NCBI GenBank assembly: GCA_026388315.1
Contig: JAPLKA010000058.1
Span: 62,001-126,000 of the forward strand
Length of the DNA: 64,000 nucleotides
Direction: 5' to 3'
DNA from: Pseudomonadota bacterium
GTDB taxonomy: Bacteria > Desulfobacterota > Syntrophorhabdia > Syntrophorhabdales > Syntrophorhabdaceae
Shown: piece after piece, positions 26,403 to 33,500 of the stretch
How the letters are laid out: each line of letters opens with the position of its first letter
Position numbering within the stretch: position 1 is the first letter of the stretch
The notes under the pieces: model-generated
Databases searched by the model: none
Told to the model about the DNA's origin: nothing
Seen by the model: only the letters and a program-made list of their open reading frames with translations
Position numbers and translations under genes: made by a program

Positions 26403-26429
26403 AGTGAGTTAAGTAAGTTGAGTGAGTTG
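26403..26429. repeat. Period-9 array between the SLBB gene and the first four-helix-bundle gene
   Basis: AGTGAGTTA, AGTAAGTTG and AGTGAGTTG are three tandem 9-base units. The only in-frame start codons (TTG at 26418 and 26427) of the next gene lie inside them. The same family flanks the second four-helix-bundle gene near 31.1 and 31.5 kb. Confidence 0.82.
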
Positions 26430-26813
26430 GATAATAATGAGGCTAAATCTACTTTTGAAACGCTGGAGGTTTGGAAGGCAGGTAGAAGGCCGAGGAAGCA
26501 GATACCAGAGGCGGTTAAAGATTTGCCAGCTATTGAACAATATAGATCAGTCGATCAGATTGTAAGGCCATCAATATCTGTTACGGCAAATATTACGGAA
26601 GGGTATGGCAGGTATTATTACCAGGAGAATATCCAATACTGCCGTCAAGCACGAGGCTCACTTTTTGAATTGTTGGATCATTTGTATGTGGCTTTGGACG
26701 AACAATATATACTTTTGAATTTATTTAATGATTTTAAGGCTGAAACCTTCAGGGTTATCAAAATATTAAATGGTTACATAAACCATTTAAAAAAACAAAA
26801 AACAATCTGTTGA
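26418..26813 (+). CDS. Four-helix-bundle protein (S23 / 23S rRNA intervening-sequence family)
   Basis: 131 residues from a TTG codon. The family pattern is FETLEVWKAGR at the N-terminus, SVTANITEGYGRYYYQENIQYCRQARGSLFELLDHL in the middle, and amphipathic helices throughout. Members were first noticed in intervening sequences of 23S rRNA genes and are common as small free-standing genes; their function is unknown. This one sits between two polysaccharide-export genes and overlaps the next start by 4 bases. No ATG is available: the probable start is within the upstream 9-base repeats. It is clearly homologous to the protein at 31129-31536. Confidence 0.85.
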   Translation: MSELDNNEAKSTFETLEVWKAGRRPRKQIPEAVKDLPAIEQYRSVDQIVRPSISVTANITEGYGRYYYQENIQYCRQARGSLFELLDHLYVALDEQYILLNLFNDFKAETFRVIKILNGYINHLKKQKTIC

Positions 26814-28942
26814 TCATCCCAAGGACACACAACTATCTTGTCTTTACTTTTTTTCTTTTATCATTTCTTCTCTTATTTCGATTAAATCCATTATCGTGTA
26901 TCTATCCGTTCAACCTACTCAACCGCTCAACCGTTGCTTACGCTTCTGACGAACCCTTTACCGGTCCGGCAAACTGGGGGGGGACGGGTCTCATGGAAAT
27001 CCCAACAGCAAGGGTTATGAATGAAGGTAGCTACAGGATTGGCGCAAGCAAGATTGACCCATACCAACATTATTATATTACTGTGAGTCCCTTTAAAAGA
27101 TTTGAAATAAATGGAAGGTTTACAGAGGTTCTTGGTTTTGCTCCAGGTGAAGGATTTTCCGGTTCCTATGGGAACTTTAAAGATAAGTCATTTAACTTCA
27201 AATACAAGCTTGTAGAAGAAGGCAGATATTCGCCTGCACTTTCCATTGGAATCATGGACCCATTCGGGACAAGAGTATATTCGTCACAGCTCATTGTGGC
27301 AAGCAAGCAGATATACCCCTTTGACTTTACCTTGGGTTTTGGCAATGGGAGGTTTGGAAAAACCCCGCTTCCAGCACAGAAGGAAGGTTTTAAGGTTGAA
27401 ATGTTCAGCGATACAAAAGAATGGCTAAAAGACTCGGAATTTTTTTGGGGTATCCAGTTTGCGCCATCAGAAAAATTTGCCCTGATGATGGAATACAGTC
27501 CGATAAAATATGAAAAACAGACGAGAGACCCTGCTCAGATGAAATACTTTCAGGACCCGGTTCCTTCGCAATTTAATTATGGCATAAGGCTGAAGCCCTT
27601 TAAGTGGACTGACATCGATTTTACCTATCAGAGGGGGAACCAGTATGGTGTGAACCTTTCAATGGCGTTTGACATTGGTAATCCAATCATACCCATCTAT
27701 GACAAGCCATACGTTGAAAAACTACAAATGAAATCAGATCCTCTCAGTGACAGGATAACGGAGGCCTTGCACGCATCCGGATTCAGCAATATCGGCGTTA
27801 AGCTTGAAGGCAATGAGCTATGGATAGAGGCTCAAAACGGAAAATATTTCTATGACACAAGAGCGCTGGGTGTAATCTTAAAAATACTCTATGACCTGAA
27901 ACCTGTCCGTGTTGATAAAGTCAACATCGTTCTGCATGACAACGGCGTACCTCTGATTCAATTTAATACAACGTTTGTTGATATATATGAACTGTATAAT
28001 GAAAAAATTTCACTCCGGGAATTTCTCCGTTTATCGGAGATGAGAGCCTTGGATGTTACAGAATATCCCGATATCAAAAAGCGTTACAAGAAACTGTTCG
28101 ATTATGGTTTAAAGCCGGACTTCAAAACCTTTCTCAATGACCCTTCCGGTTTTTTTCAATACCGGTTTGGAGTTGTAGGATGGGCGAGCTACAACCTGTG
28201 GTCTGGCGGTTCCTTTATAGCCGAAATCGACACATATCCTATTAACACGATTTCAGCATCTCAAGGAACTTCATCATCGAGACCAGTACGGAGTGATATT
28301 GTACCATATTTGCAGCAAAAATTTATATTGGGGAGATTAATGTATCAGCAAATCCTCAATTTTGATAAAGGTTATTATGGAAGAGTTGCCGGAGGCATAC
28401 TGGAAACGGAATACGCCGGTCTTGATGGTGAATTGGCAAAACCCATTTTGGATGGAAGGTTATATGTCGGCCTGAGTGGTAGTGTTGTACGAAAAAGGGC
28501 GGTGGACGAACCCTTTCAATTAAAAAGCGATGACTGGAAAGAGTACTATAATACCTGTTTTTTAAATGCGCGCCTCAATATCCCTGAAATAGAAACTTCA
28601 ATTGAGGTTAATGCCGGGCAGTTCCTGGCAGGCGACAGGGGCGCGCGCATAACAGTGTCAAAATTTATCAAGGGTGTTACTCTTGTTGCATGGTATAGTT
28701 TTACAGATACATCAATTTTTACTGACAGCATGAATAGAGGTTACAATGATATGGGTGTAGGCATAAAGATACCAATGAGACTTTTCGAAGGCACTGATTC
28801 CAGAACAGTTTACAATTTCTTTATTTCACCATGGACAAGGGATGTTGCCCAGGACATAGATCACTCTATGACGCTTTTTGATTTTTTTGGGAGAAACTCA
28901 AAAAAATATATTGACAAAGACAGAGTATACATGTATAAATAG
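26810..28942 (+). CDS. YjbH-family outer-membrane exopolysaccharide protein
   Basis: 710 residues. A long hydrophobic N-terminus ending in VAYA precedes EPFTGPANWGGTGLMEIPTARVMNEGSYRIG, the hallmark of the YjbH domain. The rest is rich in alternating beta-strand segments and ends with an outer-membrane-like stretch. In E. coli, YjbH belongs to the yjbEFGH operon for an extracellular polysaccharide. The TTG start at 26810 overlaps the preceding stop. The signal-peptide region contains TCAACC three times at spacings of 9 and 8, another trace of short repeats. The linkage to an SLBB exporter supports a role in export. Confidence 0.85.
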   Translation: MIIPRTHNYLVFTFFLLSFLLLFRLNPLSCIYPFNLLNRSTVAYASDEPFTGPANWGGTGLMEIPTARVMNEGSYRIGASKIDPYQHYYITVSPFKRFEINGRFTEVLGFAPGEGFSGSYGNFKDKSFNFKYKLVEEGRYSPALSIGIMDPFGTRVYSSQLIVASKQIYPFDFTLGFGNGRFGKTPLPAQKEGFKVEMFSDTKEWLKDSEFFWGIQFAPSEKFALMMEYSPIKYEKQTRDPAQMKYFQDPVPSQFNYGIRLKPFKWTDIDFTYQRGNQYGVNLSMAFDIGNPIIPIYDKPYVEKLQMKSDPLSDRITEALHASGFSNIGVKLEGNELWIEAQNGKYFYDTRALGVILKILYDLKPVRVDKVNIVLHDNGVPLIQFNTTFVDIYELYNEKISLREFLRLSEMRALDVTEYPDIKKRYKKLFDYGLKPDFKTFLNDPSGFFQYRFGVVGWASYNLWSGGSFIAEIDTYPINTISASQGTSSSRPVRSDIVPYLQQKFILGRLMYQQILNFDKGYYGRVAGGILETEYAGLDGELAKPILDGRLYVGLSGSVVRKRAVDEPFQLKSDDWKEYYNTCFLNARLNIPEIETSIEVNAGQFLAGDRGARITVSKFIKGVTLVAWYSFTDTSIFTDSMNRGYNDMGVGIKIPMRLFEGTDSRTVYNFFISPWTRDVAQDIDHSMTLFDFFGRNSKKYIDKDRVYMYK

Positions 28943-28981
28943 CGGTATGTTTAAAATCCAAATGAAACGGGGGAATACTTT

Positions 28982-29263
28982 ATGAACAGATTTAAAAAGG
29001 CAGTGAAATTGATGACAGTTGTATTATTTGTTGCAATGGTTTGCCTGCCGACAGTAACGTATGCACAGGCTCCAGCAGTAGCTCCAGCTCCAGCTCCAGC
29101 AGCAGGTGCAGCAGGTGGAGCAGCAGGTGCAGCAGTAGGTGCAGGTGTTGGTGTAGGAACAATCGCACTTGGTGCAGCGGTAGTTGCAGCAGGTCTTGCA
29201 GTCGTAGGTGCCTCGTCCGGTAGCAGCAGCACTACTACTACTCACACAGCTGTAAGTCACTGA
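28982..29263 (+). CDS. Small secreted Ala/Gly-rich protein with Thr tail, YjbE-like
   Basis: 93 residues. A signal peptide (about 1-28, ending in TYAQA) is followed by Ala/Pro then Ala/Gly-rich repeats, a hydrophobic glycine-zipper-like helix (GTIALGAAVVAAGLAVVG) and SSGSSSTTTTHT. YjbE and GfcA of E. coli are also tiny exported proteins with a Gly-rich part and a Thr tail, encoded with YjbH-family genes; the resemblance here is in composition and position, not alignable sequence. GGGGGAA precedes the ATG. A strong terminator follows. Confidence 0.7.
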   Translation: MNRFKKAVKLMTVVLFVAMVCLPTVTYAQAPAVAPAPAPAAGAAGGAAGAAVGAGVGVGTIALGAAVVAAGLAVVGASSGSSSTTTTHTAVSH

Positions 29264-29285
29264 AAGCAAGTATTCTTTAAAAATA

Positions 29286-29329
29286 AAAATATCAGCTTGG
29301 GAAAACCCAATTTCCAAAGCTGATATTTT
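29286..29329 (+). terminator. Intrinsic terminator of the export operon
   Basis: AAAATATCAGCTT (29286-29298) pairs with AAGCTGATATTTT (29317-29329), with further GGAAA/TTTCC pairs inside. It lies 23 bases after the YjbE-like stop and should end the exopolysaccharide export transcript. Confidence 0.85.
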
Positions 29330-29342
29330 ATTAAAACACTGT

Positions 29343-29362
29343 CACTCCGGCGGAAGCCGGAG
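29343..29362. repeat. REP-like palindrome
   Basis: ACTCCGGC, a GGAA loop and GCCGGAGT form an 8-bp stem followed by CCAG. Elements with this CCGGC..AAGCCGG core followed by TCCAG are scattered in many proteobacterial genomes as repetitive extragenic palindromes. Only one copy is in this window. Confidence 0.65.
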
Positions 29363-29409
29363 TCCAGAACTATTTAAGTGATTTATAGTAACCGGGTAAT
29401 TAATTACAA

Positions 29410-29961
29410 ATGCGAAAAATATCTACAAATATCTACAAATATCTACAAGTTACTGCAAATTACCTTTCCTTTTTCTACATAATAATAGCTCTATTCATTA
29501 CAACAGTTCCAGCTTATACACAAAACACCGGAGACCAACTCAATGCAGTATTGACACCAGCAGAATCATTCTTTAAGAGCCTTAAGGGAAAAGACTACAC
29601 AAAAATATGGACACTGCTTTCACAAAAATCACAAGAAACAATTGTTGATGAAGTATTCAAAGAGATCCTTAAGAACCAATCCTCACAAACAACTGTTGTG
29701 GAATACTCGAAGGAGCAGATACTCTCGGATTTTAAAATTGGGGGATTAATCTCAAGGTCATACTGGAATGGTTTCCTTGAGTACTTTAACCCTGATTTAG
29801 TTCTGGATCAAAGTAAATGGGATATTGGAACAGTAAAAAAGGACAAAGCTGAAATATCCATACAATATAAAAAATCAGACAACCCTGCCATGCTAAAAAT
29901 GTTCAAAGAAAACAACGCATGGAAAGTAGGCCTTGTCGAAACCTTCTGGACGCATAAATAG
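29410..29961 (+). CDS. Secreted protein of unknown function, N-terminus formed by tandem repeats
   Basis: 183 residues. A hydrophobic segment (YLSFFYIIIALFITTVPAYTQ) suggests export, and the remainder (PAESFFKSLKGKDYTKIWTLLSQKSQ and a C-terminal beta stretch NNAWKVGLVETFW) resembles small NTF2-like or DUF4878-type secreted proteins, but I cannot assign a family. The first 17 codons lie in three 10-base AAATATCTAC units, so either the start was recruited from repeats or the true start is downstream. It is transcribed separately from the operon upstream, which ends in a terminator. Confidence 0.6.
   Translation: MRKISTNIYKYLQVTANYLSFFYIIIALFITTVPAYTQNTGDQLNAVLTPAESFFKSLKGKDYTKIWTLLSQKSQETIVDEVFKEILKNQSSQTTVVEYSKEQILSDFKIGGLISRSYWNGFLEYFNPDLVLDQSKWDIGTVKKDKAEISIQYKKSDNPAMLKMFKENNAWKVGLVETFWTHK
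29414..29460. repeat. Period-10 tandem repeats at the start of the secreted unknown
   Basis: AAATATCTAC occurs three times in tandem, followed by AAGTTACTGC and AAATTACC. They encode the first residues (IYKYLQVTANYL) of the protein in the same frame. Confidence 0.8.
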
Positions 29962-30042
29962 TAAAAATCCTTATTTAGCCGCAGACAAGAGCGGACGAAG
30001 TCATGACAGAATCATTATTTTTATAGCCGGTGACATTGCCGG

Positions 30043-30432
30043 TTATAAACCCTCATGCCCTTCGGGCAGGGTAAAGACTATCCTTTTAATCTCTGCTTTT
30101 GCATGTTTAAAGTTTACCAGAAGACCTGCCTGTATCCCTGTTGCCTTTAAATAATTGATAAGTTGTGCTTCATGGATTTTATCAATCCGTTCTACGGTTT
30201 TCAGTTCGACGATTACCTTATTTTCAACAAGTAAATCTGCAACATATTCCCCTGCTGGTTCATCTTTATAAAAAACATTTACAGGTACCTGTGCATCAGC
30301 CTTTAGACCTTGTTTTCTTAATTCAATTAATAATGCATTTTCATATACCTTTTCAAGGAACCCAGGGCCAAGAACTCTGTTTACTTCAAAGACAGCGCCA
30401 TTGATAATATAGGTAATATCGTTTATATCCAT
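30043..30432 (-). CDS. GxxExxY protein (PD-(D/E)XK nuclease-like fold)
   Basis: 129 residues. The name-giving motif is GPGFLEKVYENAL near residue 22, and the nuclease-like core shows VADLLVENKVIVELKTVE (Asp and Glu-x-Lys positions of the PD-(D/E)XK superfamily). The cellular role of this common small family is not known. It lies in the region between the export operon and the glycan cluster, with no partner on the same transcript. Its 3' end is beside the hairpin-like GCCGGTGACATTGCCGG. Confidence 0.82.
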   Translation of the reverse strand: MDINDITYIINGAVFEVNRVLGPGFLEKVYENALLIELRKQGLKADAQVPVNVFYKDEPAGEYVADLLVENKVIVELKTVERIDKIHEAQLINYLKATGIQAGLLVNFKHAKAEIKRIVFTLPEGHEGL

Positions 30433-30545
30433 AATTTATTTTCACGAAGTGAATGAAATTTTCTTGCAGGCAAGTCGCCTGCACGAAAGGCTGTGTAAGT
30501 CCGCATTTGTCGAGCGATAGCGGGCGGCAAAAACTTCATAGCCTC

Positions 30546-31058
30546 CTATTTTTTGCATGCTGTTATAAATCTGTCTACAAGCCCATCCACAGCGTTTTTG
30601 ATAACACCAAGAGTACCGATATTCGCCACTCCTGTTATGTTAATTGACCATGTACTTGCCAATGTTTTGATGGACGGGTTTGCCTCCAGAGATACAACCT
30701 GTTTTAATTCCAACCAGACATTATAGGCATACCAATATTTTTCGGTTTCGTGCGTATTGATATTTACATACAGTACAGGTCTGCCCGGCGTTTTTAGCCA
30801 TTCATCCTTGGTTAATACTTTAATCCCATTGGATTTCAGCTTTGTCTCAACATCTTTTTGTATTTGCTCTTTTGCAATGCCTGCCCTTTGAGCATACTTC
30901 TGGACATTCGGCTGGATATCCTCCACTATTACATTTACCCCCTCCAGCCCTTTAATTGTCTGGCGGGTAAGTTCAGCATCAACCCCAAACGCCGGCAATC
31001 CGGTTATGAGTATAAAAAAAGTAAGCAGAAAGATTTTGAATATTGGATTTTTAATCAT
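30546..31058 (-). CDS. Secreted protein of unknown function
   Basis: 170 residues from ATG 31058, chosen over an ATG four codons upstream because GGGGGT gives it a ribosome-binding site. A signal peptide (IFKIFLLTFFILITGLPAFG) is followed by a compact domain with VNVIVEDIQPNVQ, AKEQIQKDVETKLKSNGIKV and PGRPVLYVNINTHE, the pattern of a widespread uncharacterised family of periplasmic proteins in environmental bacteria. Repeats and poor-coding sequence (30433-30545) separate it from the GxxExxY gene. Confidence 0.68.
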   Translation of the reverse strand: MIKNPIFKIFLLTFFILITGLPAFGVDAELTRQTIKGLEGVNVIVEDIQPNVQKYAQRAGIAKEQIQKDVETKLKSNGIKVLTKDEWLKTPGRPVLYVNINTHETEKYWYAYNVWLELKQVVSLEANPSIKTLASTWSINITGVANIGTLGVIKNAVDGLVDRFITACKK

Positions 31059-31128
31059 AAATACCCCCATTATTATTCTATTTTAGCTACAGACGGGCGC
31101 AGACGAACCACGAAATGTCTCTCGCCCG

Positions 31129-31536
31129 CTACCTTTCGGTAAGTTGAGTTAGTTGAGTAGTTTCCTTTTGGTTTTTAAGATAGTTAATGTAACCATTAAT
31201 AACCTTTATATTTTCAAAAAACATTTTACGCAGATTTTCATGAACCTTCTGCTCAATATAGTCTTCATCCAATACAACAGTAATATAGTCTAACATTTCA
31301 TACAGAGAACCTCTTGCCTGACGACAAAATTGAATATTTTCCTGGCAATGATACCTTCCGTTGCCCTCGGCAATATTTGCGGTTATATATCTTGACGCCC
31401 TTATCATCTGATCGACTAATCTGAATTTTTCTTCCTGAGGGAATGTTTTTACCGGTCTTGCTATTCCCTTTCTCAAATTTCTCGCCATTTTCCATGCTTC
31501 CAATGTTTCAATTGTCGACCTCGTTTCGTACTTCAT
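31129..31536 (-). CDS. Four-helix-bundle protein (S23 family), second copy
   Basis: 135 residues beginning MKYETRSTIETLEAWK. It shares with the copy at 26418-26813 the blocks ITANIAEGNGRYHCQENIQFCRQARGSLYEMLD and LDEDYIEQKVHE; about half the residues are identical by eye. The last residues (TTQLTQLTER) are encoded by 9-base AAGTTGAGT-type units, and another array of the same family lies directly upstream of the start. The dehydratase gene ends inside that upstream array, so all three share a repeat-scarred transcript. Confidence 0.88.
   Translation of the reverse strand: MKYETRSTIETLEAWKMARNLRKGIARPVKTFPQEEKFRLVDQMIRASRYITANIAEGNGRYHCQENIQFCRQARGSLYEMLDYITVVLDEDYIEQKVHENLRKMFFENIKVINGYINYLKNQKETTQLTQLTER
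31141..31158. repeat. Period-9 units at the 3' end of the second four-helix-bundle gene
   Basis: AAGTTGAGT and TAGTTGAGT are tandem 9-base units inside the coding end; they give the protein tail QLTQLT. Confidence 0.72.
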
Positions 31537-31543
31537 GTTCCTT

Positions 31544-31579
31544 ACTCAACTCACTCTACTTACTTTACTCACTCTACTG
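31544..31579. repeat. Period-9 array upstream of the second four-helix-bundle gene
   Basis: ACTCAACTC, ACTCTACTT, ACTTTACTC and ACTCTACTG are four tandem 9-base units (the complement of the family at 26403-26429). The stop codon of the dehydratase gene (31574-31576) lies in the array. Confidence 0.82.
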
Positions 31580-33487
31580 GTTCGCTGTTTCTTCATAGTG
31601 TTTCACATATTTCTTAAGCAGTTCCTTCACTTTCCCATCATTCCCTATTGAAGATTCTGATATCAGTTCCCTGAATTCCTTCAAAATTCCTTCAATTTTC
31701 TCTATGGAATACTTTTCACTGTTTTTTGCGATAAAGACCTTTTCGTGCTTACTCGCCATTGTTCCTTCTTCGGCGGTAAGAATCTCTTCAAAGAGCTTTT
31801 CTCCAGGCCTTAAACCTATGAATGTGATATCAATATCCTTGTTTGGTTCCAAGCCGTGGATTCTTATCAGTTCCTCTGCAATATCGATAATCTTCACAGG
31901 TTCACCCATATCGAGGACAAATACCTCTCCGCCTTCACCCATGGTAGATGCCTGAAGCACCAATGATACTGCTTCTGGAATAGTCATGAAATATCTCTTC
32001 ATGTCCTTATGGGTTACCGTTAACGGGCCTCCGTGTTTCAATTGATCAAGAAAAAGTGGCAGCACGCTCCCCCTGCTCCCCAGCACATTACCAAACCTAA
32101 CAGAAATGAACCGGGTTGAGTGGTTAATTGTTTCATCCTGACCCCTAACCCCTGACCCCTGACCCCTATCGTCGTTAAACGCTTTACAAACATATTCCGC
32201 CATCCTCTTTGTTGCGCCCATAATGCTTGTTGGTCTTACTGCTTTATCGGTAGATATCATGATAAATTTCTCTACACCATAATCAACTGCAACTCTGGCA
32301 AGATTGTATGTGCCGAAAATATTTACTTTTACAGCCTCTTTCGGGTTAAACTCCATCATAGGCACATGTTTGTATGCAGCGGCGTGGAATATAATCTGTG
32401 GCTTAAATGCTTCAAAAACCTCTTTTAATCTCATTTCATCCCTTACATCACCGGTTATGTAATGTATCTGCCCGGACAAATGAGGGAATAGTCTGTTGAG
32501 TTTAAGACCAAGGTTATGTAATTCTGTCTCATCAATATCAAAAAGGATTACCTCTTCAGGATGAAAAACGCATACCTGCATTACAATCTCCGAACCTATT
32601 GAACCCCCTGCACCTGTCAGTAAAACTGTTTTTCCTAATACAAAATTACCTATTTCTTGGTAATCCACCGACACTTGTTCTCTGCCGATAACATCCTCTA
32701 TATTAATCTCTCTGATGTCAGCAAGCGTAACACTGCAATTTTCAATAATTCTTCGTATATCAGGAACAACTTTTATATCCTTTATTTCGGTTTTTCTTAC
32801 GATTGCCATTATTCTTCTCATTTCCTTACTTGTTGCCGAAGGGATGGCAATCAATATTGATTCAACATTAAACTCATTGGTAAGTTTTGGTATATCTGCA
32901 GTCGTTCCAAGTACTTTAATTCCCTGGATAGAACTCCCCTTTTTATTTATATTGTCATCTACAAAACCAATTGGAGTATATTGGCTCTTACTGTGTCGAC
33001 GCATATCCCTCGCAATTAGCTCACCAGCGCTGCCTGCACCGATAACCAACATTCCCTTTCCATCTCTTGAATATTCATTAATAATGTGGAAATAAACCCT
33101 TTTAGAAAATCTGAATGAACACACAAACAATAAAGACAATATAAAATCAAACAGCACTAAAGACAGTGAAAGTTTTTCATAGGCATTACCAGGATTGACT
33201 AAAAAATTAACAAGTAAAACACACAGCGTGCTTAAAAATAAGGCCTTAACAATATCAATGGTTTCATGGGTGCTGATAAATCTCCACGAGATCGTGTAAA
33301 GCCTGAAAATAAAAAACAGTGTAACTTTTATTAGTAAAAAAATAGGGATATACAAAAGCAGGTTGTATTGTGACGGGATGGTCCAATCGTATTTAATTAA
33401 AAATGAGAGGAAGAATGCCAACATAAAAAAGAAGATATCTCCTGCCATATAAAAAGCTACTCGTTTGTAAAAAGTCTTTTTTATCAT
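31574..33487 (-). CDS. Membrane nucleotide-sugar epimerase/4,6-dehydratase (CapD/FlaA1/PglF-like), with an in-frame repeat insert
   Basis: About 637 residues from ATG 33487 (TTG at 33520 is possible). Four N-terminal membrane helices precede a CoA-binding-like domain (VIGAGSAGELIARDM) and an SDR domain with LLTGAGGSIGSEIV, ISTDKAVRPTSIMGATKRMAEYV and RFGNVLGSRGSV. The family turns UDP-GlcNAc into the 4-keto-6-deoxy intermediate for amino sugars; like other FlaA1/PglF proteins it has Met instead of the usual SDR Tyr. At about residues 440-452, DRGQGSGVRGQDE is encoded by GGGTCAG heptamers, where relatives have a short loop before the RFGNVLGSRGSV block. It likely supplies 2,4,6-trideoxy sugar precursors for the cluster. 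Confidence 0.9.
   Translation of the reverse strand: MIKKTFYKRVAFYMAGDIFFFMLAFFLSFLIKYDWTIPSQYNLLLYIPIFLLIKVTLFFIFRLYTISWRFISTHETIDIVKALFLSTLCVLLVNFLVNPGNAYEKLSLSLVLFDFILSLLFVCSFRFSKRVYFHIINEYSRDGKGMLVIGAGSAGELIARDMRRHSKSQYTPIGFVDDNINKKGSSIQGIKVLGTTADIPKLTNEFNVESILIAIPSATSKEMRRIMAIVRKTEIKDIKVVPDIRRIIENCSVTLADIREINIEDVIGREQVSVDYQEIGNFVLGKTVLLTGAGGSIGSEIVMQVCVFHPEEVILFDIDETELHNLGLKLNRLFPHLSGQIHYITGDVRDEMRLKEVFEAFKPQIIFHAAAYKHVPMMEFNPKEAVKVNIFGTYNLARVAVDYGVEKFIMISTDKAVRPTSIMGATKRMAEYVCKAFNDDRGQGSGVRGQDETINHSTRFISVRFGNVLGSRGSVLPLFLDQLKHGGPLTVTHKDMKRYFMTIPEAVSLVLQASTMGEGGEVFVLDMGEPVKIIDIAEELIRIHGLEPNKDIDITFIGLRPGEKLFEEILTAEEGTMASKHEKVFIAKNSEKYSIEKIEGILKEFRELISESSIGNDGKVKELLKKYVKHYEETANQ
32137..32169. 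repeat. Period-7 GGGTCAG array inside the dehydratase gene
   Basis: On the coding strand the units are GGGTCAG, GGGTCAG, GGGTTAG and GGGTCAG. They are the same unit as in the NlpC/P60 insert (6310-6340) and are read in the same frame, giving RGQGSGV in both proteins. Confidence 0.85.
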
Positions 33488-33500
33488 TTTGAAATCAGAT

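Noticed and set aside
28951-29317. Minus-strand and alternative-frame reading frames within the YjbE-like gene
   Set aside because: Low-complexity Ala/Cys/Ser products arising from the GCA/GCT-rich sequence; only the frame with a signal peptide is credible.
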